Assembly: GCA_963573385.1 (NCBI GenBank)
Contig: CAUYLG010026642.1
Location: forward strand, 1 to 64,000
Direction: 5' to 3'
DNA: 64,000 nt
Source of the DNA: Cacajao melanocephalus
Taxonomy: Eukaryota; Chordata; Mammalia; Primates; Pitheciidae
Made by a program: the position numbers and the translations under genes. The stretch's first letter is position 1. Each line of letters starts with the position of its first letter. The notes under the pieces were generated by a model that made no database searches, was not told where the DNA came from, and saw nothing but the letters and a program-made list of their open reading frames with translations. Positions 51,018 through 64,000 of the stretch are shown here, in pieces.

Positions 51018-51235
51018 AATACAGTGGCTAAAAGCCATACTACTCGGTTTTTAAATTGCAACCCAGACATCCCTGACTTTGGTCAAGGTCTTAGTCTCTC
51101 TCTGAGTCAGCTTCCTTATCTGTAAAGTGCAGCGAACAACAGTTCCCTCATATAGGGTTATTTTGAGGAACAAATGTATTGGAGGAATAAATGAAGCACT
51201 TAGAATAGTAAGCAGTAAACATGGTTTGCTCATGG
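51018..51235 (+). mobile_element. MIR fragment
   Basis: GACTTTGGTCAAGGTCTTAG, then CTTCCTTATCTGTAAAGTGC and CTCATATAGGGTTATTTTGAGG. It ends about 100 nt from the donor of window exon 1. Confidence 0.72.
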
Positions 51236-51289
51236 GCTAATGTTAAACTCTATTAGTATATGGTACGATCAAAACGTCCTATCCTATTA

Positions 51290-51436
<147 letters not shown>

Positions 51437-52344
51437 TTAGCCACAGGTCAGCAATTCAGTATATCCCTGAATGGAAAAACATCTATTGGTTTAAAACAAA
51501 GAGGAGGTTTTGAAAAGAATCATCAACAACCGTATCTCATTGGCTTATAGTTTATAAGGGTCATAAAAGAATATCCCGACCCACACTGCAATGTGTACTT
51601 TGGAACCAAATTGATTAGTGCTGGTGTTGGCTTCTGAAGGCTTGGTTTGAAGGGAGAAGGGAGTTTGATGTTAACTGAGCCTTGATTCGCCCCCATTATC
51701 TAGAAGACAAGGAAAAGGGCTGTATGGGAAATAGATATGCATGAGGGCACAAGAGTGATTTGAAAAACTTCAAGATGACCTGAACCCAAGCAATTCTTAC
51801 AGGGCTTTAAAAAATGTGCTCTTCAAGGTAGAGGTAACTTTTAAGGCTCTGGGACAGTAGGCAGGTGCTTTGGCATGGATGAGGGGCAAAGTGTCTAAAA
51901 AGCGTCAATAAGCCTAAGATGGATGGGCAGCAGTGACAGGAAGGCTTGCAAGGTAGAAACCTTTGAATCGAGGTGCCTGCTTCACTCACAGTGGCCCCTG
52001 TAACACAGGGATAAGAGTGTCCCTGACCTCAGTGGATTCCAGTTCTTTTGCCTGGGTTTTTGGAATTAGAACTGAGAGACTGTGGTTCAGTGTGAACTGT
52101 GTGCATAAGCAGAAGACGAAAACTCAGGCTATGTGGGTGATCATGTTATACCCACCATGCAGACTAAGAATTAAGAGAAGGCAGAGTGACAGAACAGAGA
52201 TTGGCTTAGAGCTGCTGTTTGGATTCCTGACAACTTCTTAGTCCCTGGTTTCTGTCCTTCCCCAAGGCCCTGCTGCTTTCCAATCTTTGGATTTTATGAG
52301 ATTCTTTCATCTTCTTGTTCATTCTTTTTTTAAAAAATGTTTTG

Positions 52345-52425
52345 TTCACTGATATACCCCTAGAGCCTAGAAGAGTGCTTGGAATATAATGAGTGCTTAA
52401 TAAATATTTATTGAATAAATGGCTG
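52345..52425 (+). mobile_element. L2 3' end
   Basis: GAGCCTAGAAGAGTGCTTGG, then GAGTGCTTAATAAATATTTATTGAATAAATGG. Confidence 0.72.
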
Positions 52426-52692
52426 AAATGCATCTGTTTTCTCAGTTAGGTGTGCATGAGTTTCTGTTACTTGCAACCAGTGAGTCCTGACTCAAGTAGT
52501 GGAACCACAGCTTTCTCTTTCTTTCTGGGAACACATTCTAGAAAACAAGGCAAGAATAAATATACTATTAGTTACGTATATGGAGAATCATAGCTCTTTT
52601 TTACTCAAAAGGAAGGAATGAAGGAACAAAGGAAGGAAGGAAGGAAACGCAGGGAGAATGTAAGGAGACAGTGAAAAATTCCTACAGCATAA

Positions 52693-53024
<332 letters not shown>

Positions 53025-53497
53025 TATTTCTACAGTGCCTGTAGATTCCATAACTTTTGACCTGCAGCTGGTCCATCAGTCATCCCCAACTCCCTACTCC
53101 CTTGCGGTTTTCTACCCTTGCAGATAAGAATGATCACGTGAAACAGTTTTCAACCAATGAGATATATAAATGGAAAAGTTTTTGCTTTCATGATAGTTAC
53201 AGCGAGTGCCCACTCTTTCCCCTTCTCTTTTTCCTGCCCTGAATGTGGACATGAAGTTTGAAATTGAAGCAGTCATTTTTGCCGCCACAAGGGAAAGGTC
53301 AAGAAATCACAGTCACTGGTCCTGGCTCTGCTGAGCTCCTAAACCAACATGAGTAGCTGCCTATGTCTGTTCTTTCTATGAAGTGAGAGAAAAGAAAATC
53401 ACTATTTTGTAAACTACCATTTGTTGGATTTTAGTTACTTTGACTCAAAAGCATTCCTACCTGATTCAAATACTACTCATCAGCGTACAGTACTAGT

Positions 53498-53755
53498 TGA
53501 GATTAAGTTATGGAAGTTAAATTGCTTGGGTTTGACTCCAGGCTCTGCTGCTTTGGACAATAAATTGCTCAAGTTATTTTACACCTTCATTTCTTCATCA
53601 TAAAATGCAAAGTATAGTAGTATAAGTGCCATAAGTATAAGAACCAATAACCTCACAGGGTGGTTGTGAAGATTAAAAGAGATAATTCATATAAAGTTGT
53701 GAGCACAGTGCCTGGCATATAAGAAGTACTCCATAAGTGTGAGCTAGAAATAATG
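53498..53755 (+). mobile_element. MIR, nearly full length
   Basis: GGGTTTGACTCCAGGCTCTGC, ACCTTCATTTCTTCATCATAAAATG, CTCACAGGGTGGTTGTGAAG and GCACAGTGCCTGGCATATAAG. Confidence 0.78.
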
Positions 53756-54220
53756 ATAAGAAAAAACTATACTTTTAAGACTAAGAAGCAAAAAGCTTTG
53801 AAAGTTAGCTGTCATTTTTTTTCTTTCTGTCTGGAAACAATGAGAACCTTGTTAACATGAATGGAAATATTCATGAGTCATCACTGCCTGCTTTCATTTT
53901 TGGTGTCTACATTGATTTACTTCACTTCAGCAATGGAATCCAGTGGCAATTTTACACCATTATGAAGACAGACGGAAGTCAGTGATTAATATCATTCTTT
54001 CGCAGGACAAATCACTACCTATGATTAGGAAGAGTTAATACAATTAGATGTGACAGCTTCTGACTCAAATTTATAATATTTATTATGCTCTGACAGCTGG
54101 TAATTGACTAGCAAATGGAAATAAATGTTAAATGAGTCTAGAACTTTTTGCTGTATAAGTGACTACTTCAATTGCTTTATTAATAAAGTCCTTTGACATT
54201 GAGCTGTGACTTCTTGATCA

Positions 54221-54542
<322 letters not shown>

Positions 54543-55023
54543 AGTTGTTATCAAATGGAAAATAAATGAATAAGTACACATATTTAATATAAAATATATA
54601 GACTAAATGTTAAAGATGAATTATTATATCTCAGCATGAATACTTTCTCCGCTTTAAATGGACCTAATGTCACACAATTAGGAGGCTCTACAACAGGCAG
54701 CATGAAGCTACTCAGATTGCCTATTACCGACAGAGGAATTTTAAAACTTTTTTCTCACCCCCCACGCCCTGTAACTCCCACCTCCTTCAACAGACAACTT
54801 CACATCCTAATTCATAGAGAAAAGATAAAGCCATCAGATGAGAACTCTCTCAACTGCCTGCCCGCTCCCCATAACGCTCAGAAAAATGACCTCATATTAT
54901 AACAGCAACTCAGACTTAGCTTGATCAAGAAGGATACTCAAAACTCAACTGGAGATCATTTAAACATCTAAATCTTTGTGTGGTCCTAAGAAAGAATGTA
55001 GGATTCTATCAAGTTCACAGTTC

Positions 55024-55315
55024 TTTTTTTTTTTTGGAAACAGGGTCTTGCTCTGTTGCCCAAGATGGAGTGTGTGGTGTGATAATACCTCACTGCATCC
55101 TCCAACTCATGGGCTCAACTAATCTTCCTGCCTCAGCCTCCCCAGTAGCTGAGATTACAGGCATGCACCACCACAACTAGCTAATGTTTAAAAATTGTTT
55201 TTTATAGAGACAGGATCTCACTATGTTGCCCAGGCTGGTCTTGAACTCACAGTCTCAAGTGATCCTTCCATCTTGGCCTCCTGAAATGCTAGGATTACAG
55301 GTGACTGCACCTGGT
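55024..55315 (-). mobile_element. Old Alu (AluJ-like), minus orientation
   Basis: Diverged, with GGCTCAACTAATCTTCCTGCC and TCAAGTGATCCTTCCATC; the 5' end is eroded. Confidence 0.9.
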
Positions 55316-56063
55316 TCAATGTTGTTTAGAAATAGGAAAGAGATGTTCATATCTAGTATCCCATTTAAAGATCTTTATCATTAAGCAGAAAATGCATTTA
55401 TTTTGGGCTATCAAGTTTAAAGGTATTAGACAGAAAAAAATAAAATCTCAGAACTCCATCAAATTCAAAGGTCTTTAACATTTAGATGGAAAACATATGG
55501 ACCTATCTTAAAGGTGAAGAAGCAACTTGGTTGATCTATTTCCTTTAGCAGATCAAGAATCAGGTACTGTGTATAACCTGCATCCAGGGATGTGGGCAAT
55601 GAAACCTATGAGTTTTGTAACTCATAGAGTAATCTACCCTTTTTCATATTTGTAACTTATGACATAGCTACTCTAAAAAGAGGGTCAGTATGACAGCTAG
55701 GAGGATGAAAATTGCTCTGGAGCCCAAAATGCTGTCAAAATATCTGATTGAAAATGGCCTCAGTTATTTCCAGCTAGTTTTCTTCCTTGGTAAATATGTG
55801 TCATTCAACTCTGGGAGGATTTAAAAATTAAATATAGAAAGGTTTAAAGCATCGAAGATATGCTATTCATATTTTTGTGCATATTTGGTCTTTTCTGTAC
55901 TACTAATATTGAAGGCATCTGACCTATTAGAGTGACAGTTTTTGAAAATCAATTAAAAATGAATAATTGAATTATTAGACTTCTGATTTTAAGCTGAAAT
56001 CGTCCCAAGTTTCTGCATATTATTAAGAGGTTTTAAGTCAACTCTATAAATTTATTTTAATAG

Positions 56064-56404
<341 letters not shown>

Positions 56405-56899
56405 TAAGTACTCAGCAAGGTTTTGTCTAAGTAAATAAATAAGGTACTTAAAAAGGAAGTAGAATATATTATAAATGCAGTTTAAAATATTTCGAGGTGT
56501 TTAAGTTGGTAAAAAGGACCAAACCAAACATTAATCAAAAGTACCTTGAAAGTGACTGTTCAATTTTGCTAGACTTGTAAACAGTGAGATTTGTGAGAGT
56601 CATGTAAAGCCTAAGGATTGTGTTTTTGAGTCTGTCATCCTCATAGATGGAACGCGAATTGTTTAAACCCAATAAAACGTTTGAGTAGTTATTTTTATGC
56701 ACAAAATACACGCTGGCCTACACCAAAAACCCATCTAAAACCAAATCTAAGTAACTACCCTGCGACTCACAATTATTTCCTCCCTTCCTCTTACGTACCA
56801 CAGCACCTCCCCCTACACGTCTCCTGGTTTGGGTAGGTTGGTTCTTCTGGCTTTTCAGTCTTTTTCTATACAGACTGCTTCCCTGTACAGGATACTTTT

Positions 56900-57033
56900 C
56901 TTTTCTTTTCTCGCGCTGTCACCCAGGCTGGAGTACAAGGCATCATCTTGGCTCACTGCAGCCTCTGCCCCTCAGGTTCACATGATTCTCCTGCCTTCGC
57001 CTCCCGAGTAGCTGGGATTGCTGGTGCCCAGCC
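56900..57033 (-). mobile_element. Alu fragment (right half), minus orientation
   Basis: CGCGCTGTCACCCAGGCTGGAG to CCGAGTAGCTGGGATTGC; only one monomer remains. Confidence 0.88.
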
Positions 57034-57208
57034 CAGGCTACATTTCTATTCATGCTTTCTAGATAGGTTACATTTAACCATTCACATGATTCCTCTATCT
57101 TAAAGCCAACAAATGAAAATCACAACATGGATAGAATGTTTCTTTCAAACTTATCTAGTGTCTGCTCCACATCTTTCTTCTTCGTCTCTTAAAAAAGGTG
57201 CTTATCCT

Positions 57209-57411
57209 GGCTGGGCGCGGTGGCTCACACCTGTAATCCCAGCACGTTGGCAGGCCGAGGCGGTGAAACCCTGTCTCTACTAGAAATAAAAAACTTAGCC
57301 AGACGTGGTGGTACATGCCTGTAGTTCCAGCTACTCTGGAGGCGGAGGCAGGAGAATTGCTTGAATCCGGGAGGCAGAACTGAGATTGTGCCACTGCTCT
57401 CCAGCCTGGTG
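57209..57411 (+). mobile_element. Internally deleted Alu
   Basis: GGCTGGGCGCGGTGGCTCAC at the start. About 60 bases between GAGGCGG and TGAAACCCTG are missing, the right monomer is shortened, and there is no tail. Confidence 0.9.
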
Positions 57412-58013
57412 TGCTTATCTTCTGTATTTACCTCCCTTGTCCCTCCTCCCTCCACAGCAAGACTCCTGTGGCCACTAGTTCATGAAATCATTCTCATCAA
57501 GATCAAGTGGCTTCCTGTAGTCAAAGCCATGGACTCATTGTAGTCTTTTTATTCCTTACTTGACCTCTCAGTAACATCCAAAGCTCACCTACTTTTACAT
57601 CTGCCTTAGAGTGTCCTATTCTGATGGTGTCCAGACCTATCTTCTGACTCTCACTTTTTTTTTTAACGATCTTTTAGTATTACGATTTCAGTTATTTACA
57701 TCAGAATGCTTCTACATGCATATTGTGACATTATGGGTGCTTCTTAGATTAACCTACAATCCAAGTGCTGTCAGCATTCCAATAAAATATGCACAGTTCA
57801 GGTGGTCAGCCAGCATTCCAATCAGGAAAGCCATACTCTAGAGGCAGCTATTTATAGATTCTACTATCTGTATCTCTAGTAACATCTGATGCTTTGCCAA
57901 TTACCATACTGAATTGCAAAAATGGGTTTTAATTGGTAAACATGGTGGACCATTTACTAGCATTCTGAATATCTGAAAGGGGTTCTAGATGGTAAAAATA
58001 AAGGTATTCAAGG

Positions 58014-58612
<599 letters not shown>

Positions 58613-59054
58613 AATAAAAAATTTAAAAGGTATTCAAGATTTGTAGATGGCTAAGTATACTTTAGACTTCCCCTAGTTTTACATAAAGAGGGTGTTACAA
58701 AGGATTTTGCCCTGTGTAAATGGTCTTCCATCCAGCTTTGAACTTTGGGGAATTCCGGTAACTCGATGCCAGCTATGAGTGAAGAAGTCTTAGCTCTGAA
58801 ATCCAGGCAGTTGTGTTGAGTAAACCTTTCACTCACAGTGGAGGTCAAAGCACCTAAACAATGGGATGTTCTCAAGCCTACATGAGAAAGAGTTCTCATA
58901 AAGCATTTTCAACTCTCTTAAGTACCATTTCATTTAAAAAATGTCAGTGTGGTGCAATGTGATCTGAGACTTGATTTTGCTTATGGAATGTGGTAGTGGT
59001 GAGATTGTACTTCAACTTCTTTGCTAGCTACCATATCTATTTAAAAAACAAAAC

Positions 59055-59189
59055 AGGCCAGGAGAGTGGCTCACACCTGTAATCCCAGCACTTTGGTGGC
59101 CGAGGTGGGCAGATCTCAAGGTTAGGAGTTCAAGACCAGCCTGGCCAATATGGTGAAACCCTGTCTCTACTAAAAATACAAAAATTAGC
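59055..59189 (+). mobile_element. Alu left monomer only
   Basis: GGCCAGGAGAGTGGCTCACACC through AATACAAAAATTAGCC, then an abrupt stop. It is the last interspersed repeat before the satellite. Confidence 0.92.
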
Positions 59190-62100
59190 CTTTTTAAAAG
59201 GGGTGATGAGAATTCATCAGACATAGATGTACATGGAATTAAATAGGCTTTTGTACTTGGCTGTTTTCCTGCAGAACCTGCCATTCCTTAGGAGTGGTCT
59301 GTGTTCAAGATCCAAACCACCACCTTGTAATGAACTTTAGATTCAAGAATTTGTTTTGTAGAATTCACTCTGCTCTGGAGCAACAGGGAAAGAGTTGTTT
59401 TCATCAATACAAAATGCCTTCTTATGAGTATGCAACAGGAGGCAAATAAAATAGAAAAAAATGAACAATAATCAAAAACTAGGCATAAAACGGACTTCTA
59501 ATAAAAAGACACATTACTAAGAGAGATGATAGAATCCCTTTTCCTGGTAATCTTTAAAAAGAGACTAAATTTGCACCTACACAGAAGGGTTTAACTATGA
59601 CCTGGGTGAAAGTAATATCCTCTCCCCCAGGCCGTTTCAGCCAGCCTATCGGCTTTCTTGCCCTTCTTGGAAAAAATTCACAGGTACTGTCCCTACGCCT
59701 TGGTGCGCTCTGAGCTTCTGATCCAAGACAACACATCCCAGAGCCACGGGCCCAACCCAACTCTGTGGCCAGTGTTTGCATTTGCATCTAGAAAATTCTG
59801 TGGTGCTCCATTATTAGGAAATTCTCCCCTTTTCAAGGTCCTTGAAATGCAGCCACTGTTGTAGGGTGTGGGGAAGGTGGAGTTCCGACCCGCTTGGTTC
59901 CGCTCTGCTGGTTCTGCTCCATTCCATATTCCGTTCCATTCCATTCCATATTCCATTGCATTTTTCATTCCATTCCATTCCATATTCCATTCCATTCTAT
60001 TCCACATTCCATTCCATTCAATATTCCATTTCATTCGATTCCATTCCATATTGCATTGCATTCTATATTCCATTCCATATTCCATACCATTCTATATTCC
60101 ATTCCAATCCATATTCCATTTCATTCCATATTCCATTTCATTCCATATACCATTCCATCCCATTCCATACTGAATTTCATTCCATATTCCATTCCATTCC
60201 TTATTCCATTCCACATTCCATTCCACATCTGATTCCAATTCCATTCCATTCCACATTCCATTCAATTCTATTCCACATTCCATTCAATTCTATTCCACAT
60301 TCCATTCCATATTCCATTTAATTCTATTCTATATTCCATTCCATATTCCATTCCATTCCATTCCACATTCCATTCCATTCCATATTCTATTCCATTCCAC
60401 TCTGTATTTCATTGATTCCATATTCCATTCCATTGCATATTCCTTTCCATTACACTCCATTCCATCATATTCCATTTCATTCCATGTTCTATGCCATTCC
60501 ATATTCCAATCCATCCCAATCCATTCCATATTTGATTCCATATTCCATTTCATTCCATTCCATTTTCAATTCCATTTAATTCCATTCCATATTCCATTCT
60601 ATATGCCATTCCATGTTCCATTCCATTTCATTGCATTCTAGCCATTTCATATTCCATTCCATTCCATATTCAATTCCATTTCATATTCCATTTAATTCAG
60701 TATTCCATTCCATTCCATATTCCATTCCATTCCTTTCCATGTTCTATTCCATATTCCATTCAATATTCCATATTCTATTCTATTCCACATACCATTCCAT
60801 ATTCCATTCCATTCCATATTCCATTACATGTTTAATTCCACATTCCATTCAATTTCATATTCCATTCCATATTCCATTGCATTTCATATTCCATTTCATT
60901 CTATATTCCATTCCATGCCATACCATGTTCCATTCTCTTCTATATTTTATTCTATTCCAATCCATTCCATATTCCATTCCTTTCAATATTCCATTCCATT
61001 CCATATTCTATTCTATATTTCATTCCATATTCCATTCTATATTCCATTCCATTGCATATTCCATTCCACATTCCATTCCATTCCATTTTCCATTCCACAT
61101 TCCATTCCACATTCCATTCCATATTCTATATCATTCCATATTCCATTTCCTTCCACATTTCATTCCATTATACTCCATTCCATATTCCATTCAATATTCC
61201 ATTCCTTTCCATATTCCATTCCATTCCAGATTCCATTCCATTCCTTTCCATATTCCATTCCATTCCTTTCCATATTCCATTCAATTCCACATTCTATTTA
61301 ATTCCATTTCATATTCCATTGCATTCCATATTCCATTGCATTCCATATTCCATTTCATATTCTATTCCATATTCCATTCAATATTCTATTCCTTTCCATA
61401 TTACTTTCCATTTCATATTCCATTTCCTCCCATATTCCATTCCATTTCATATTCTATGTTCCATTTCATTCCATATTCCCTTTCATTCTATATTTTATTC
61501 CATTCCACATTCCATTACATCTCATTCCATATTCCATATTATTCCATATTCCATTCCATTCTGTTCCAAAATCTATTCCATTCCATATTCCATTCAATTC
61601 TATATTCCATTCTATAGTCCATTCCATTTTCCATTCCATTATATTCTATTCCACATTCCATTGCATTCCATATTTCATTCCACAGTCCATCCCATTCCAT
61701 ATTCCATTCCATTCCATATTTCATCCCATTCCATAATCTATTCCATTCCATATTCCATTCTATATTACATTCCATATTCCATTCCACATTCCATTTCATT
61801 CCATTCCATATTCCATTCAATTCCATATTCCAATCTATAATCTATTCCATCTTCCATTCCATTCTATTCCATTTTACATTCAATTCCATATTCCATTCCA
61901 TTCCATATTCCATTCTACAATCCATTCCATTCTATATTCCATTCTATTCCATATCCTTTCATTCTATATTCCTTTCTATTTGCCATTTCATATTCCATTG
62001 TATATTCCATTCCATTGCATATTCCATCCCATTCTATATTCTATTCCATTCCATATCCACTCCATTTCATATTCCATTCTATTGCATATTCCAATCCATT

Positions 62101-63120
62101 TTCCATTCAATTCCATTCCATATTCCATTTTGTATTTTATTCCATTCTATATTCATTTGTATATTCCATTTCCTTCCACACATCATTCTATTCCATATTC
62201 CATATTCCATTCCATTCCACATATGATTCCATTCCACATTCCACTCTATTCCATATTCTAGTCTATTCTACTCCATATGTCTTTCCATAATCCATTCCAT
62301 ATTCCATTCCATATTTTATTACATTGCATATTCCATTCCACATTCCATTCCATTCCATACTCTATTCTATATTCCATTCTATATTCCATTTTCTATTTTA
62401 TTACATTCCATATTCCATTCCACATTCCATTCTATATTTCATTCCATTTCACCTTCCATTCCATTCCATATTCCACTGTATAATCTAATCCATCCCATAT
62501 TCTATTCCATTCCATATTCCATTGTATATTCCATTTTATTCCATATTTCATTCCCTCCCATATTCCATATTCCATTCCATTTAGTATTTCATTTCATTCC
62601 ACACTCCATTCCATTCTTTTGCATATTCCATTCCACATTCCATTCCATAATCATTCCATTCTATATTCAATTCCACATTCCATTCAATTCCATTCCATAT
62701 TTCATTCCATTTCATATTTCATTTTATATTCTATTCCATTCCATGCCATTGCATGTTCCATTCCATTCCCTTCCATATTCCATTCAATATACTATTCCTT
62801 TCCATATTCCATTCTATTCCATATCCATTCCATATTTCATTCCACATTCCATGCCATTCCATTTTATTTCATATTCCATTCTATTCCATATTCCATTCCA
62901 TTCCATAATCTAGTCCATTCCGTTCTATATTCCATCCCATTCTTTATTCCATTCTATTCCATTCCATATTGCATTCAATTTCATATTCCCTCCCATATTC
63001 CATTCCATTCAATTCAGTATTCAATTTCATTCCACATTCCATTTCATATTCTATTTGATTCCATATTCCATTCCATATTCCATTCAATTCCATTCCATAT
63101 TCCATTTCATATTTTATTCC

Positions 63121-63349
63121 ATTCCACATTCCATTTCATTCCATATTCACTCCATCCCATTCCATATTCCATTCTCTTCCATATTTCATTACACATTCTA
63201 TTCCATTCCATTTTCTATTCAATTCCATTCCACATTCCATTTCATTCCATATTCACTCCATTCCATTCCATATTCCATTCCATTCCATATTCCATTCTCT
63301 TCCATATTTCATTCCACATTCCATTCCATTCCATTTTCCATTCAATTCC
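63121..63349. repeat. Local higher-order duplication inside the satellite (about 106 and 123 bases)
   Basis: Copy A starts at 63121 and copy B at 63227. Both run ATTCCACATTCCATTTCATT, then ATTCACTCCAT, then TTCTCTTCCATATTTCATT and a TTCAATTCC end. Copy B has an extra 17 bases of basic units. The shared irregular variants show a recent tandem duplication within the array. Confidence 0.85.
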
Positions 63350-63688
63350 ATTCCATATTCCATTTCATTCCATATTCCATTCCATATTCCATTTCATTCC
63401 ATTCCATATCCATTCAGTATTCGATTCCTTTCCTTATTGCATTACGTTCCATATTCCATTCCACATTCCATTCCATTTCATGTTCTATTTCATTCCATAT
63501 TCCATTTCCTTCCATATTCCATTCCATTCCATTTATATTTCATTCCACATTCCATTCCATTTATATTCTATTCCATTCCATATTCCATTCTATATTCCAT
63601 TCTGTTCCATTCCATATTCCATCCCTTTCCATATTCCATTCAATTCTATATTCCATCCCATATTCCTTTTCATTTCATTCCCATTCTA

Positions 63689-63812
63689 TACTCCATTAAT
63701 ATTCTATTCCTCTCCATACTCCATTCCATATTCCATTTCATTCCATTCCATACTCCATTAATATTCTATTCCTTTCCATATTCCATTCCATATTCCATTT
63801 CATTCCATATTC
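63689..63812. repeat. 62-base tandem duplication inside the satellite
   Basis: Two copies with period 62 start at 63689 and 63751. Each begins TACTCCATTAATATTCTATT, an otherwise rare variant, and they differ at only a few positions. Confidence 0.88.
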
Positions 63813-64000
63813 CATTCCCTCCTTTATTCCATTCCATATTCCATATTCTATTCAGTATTTTATATTCCATTTCATTCTACATTCCATTCCATTTCATATT
63901 CCATACTATTCCATATTCCATTCCCTATTCCATTCCATTCCAAATTCCATTCCACATTCCATTCCATTCCACATTTTATTCCATTTCATAATCCATTCAA

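Larger units (their letters stand above)
59916..64000. repeat. Intronic simple satellite of ATTCC and ATATTCC units (CATTC/GGAAT type)
   Basis: From about 59916 to the right edge the plus strand is an unbroken array of ATTCC pentamers. Very often every second or third unit is lengthened to the heptamer ATATTCC, so spacings of 12, 17 and 22 bases recur. Common variants are TATTCC, CACATTCC, TTTCATTCC and ATTCAATTCC. The minus strand reads GGAAT repeats. It is related to human satellites 2 and 3, but CpG-containing CATTCGATTCC units typical of satellite 2 are almost absent. The left border is abrupt, next to non-repetitive sequence ending CTGGTTCTGCTCC. The array exceeds 4 kb and its right end is not seen. 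Confidence 0.95.

Noticed and set aside
59693..60085. A 130-codon minus-strand frame crossing the satellite border
   Set aside because: The N-terminal half is satellite and the rest is unique intron without recognisable protein features.
60613..63991. Long open reading frames (up to 380 codons) encoding FHSIP-like repeats on the plus strand, and WNGME-like repeats on the minus strand
   Set aside because: A pentamer such as ATTCC or GGAAT has no stop codon in any frame, so long open frames arise automatically. There is no start context, codon bias or domain, and frames shift at each heptamer.
59916..64000. Calling the array canonical human satellite 2
   Set aside because: The CpG-bearing CATTCGATTCC units expected of satellite 2 are nearly missing and the ATATTCC heptamer dominates, so only a general CATTC/GGAAT-type label is supported.

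Overview
The window is nuclear DNA of a catarrhine primate, human or a close relative. It is packed with Alu elements (about 44 full or partial copies), MIR, L2, L1 and DNA-transposon fossils, and the exons are short with GT-AG borders. Ten small exons on the minus strand read as one continuous frame that I recognise as FAM114A1 (NOXP20). From memory, and unverified, perhaps fifteen to twenty of the 396 residues differ from the human protein, so a non-human ape or Old World monkey is possible. Species cannot be settled here.

Layout in gene order, from high to low coordinates. Bases 64000 to 59916 are a simple satellite of ATTCC and ATATTCC units, running off the right end. Bases 59915 to 51422 are ordinary intron. 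Exons follow at 51421-51334, 35988-35875, 35748-35642, 32730-32596, 25154-25002, 17510-17387, 11020-10929, 8520-8359, 7308-7169 and 3759-3687. The frame closes exactly across all nine junctions, giving 1188 coding bases and 396 codons. The first coding exon with the start codon lies beyond the right edge. The exon(s) carrying the C-terminus lie beyond the left edge. No promoter, CpG island, polyadenylation site of this gene or second gene was seen.

The introns hold almost everything else: Alus in both orientations, many with target-site duplications; two L1 3' ends with readable families and one older L1 with an Alu inside it; L2 and MIR fragments; a MER5A-like and a MER53-like DNA transposon; several LTR-like or unassigned old repeats; microsatellites; a locally duplicated 0.2 kb segment; and a large inverted repeat of unknown family at 48.4-49.5 kb.

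The most notable observation is the satellite. It sits inside the transcription unit, and the sense pre-mRNA would carry its G-rich (GGAAU)n strand. I see no operon, mobile genetic system, CRISPR array or new protein family. The long open frames in the satellite are a trivial result of a stop-free pentamer.
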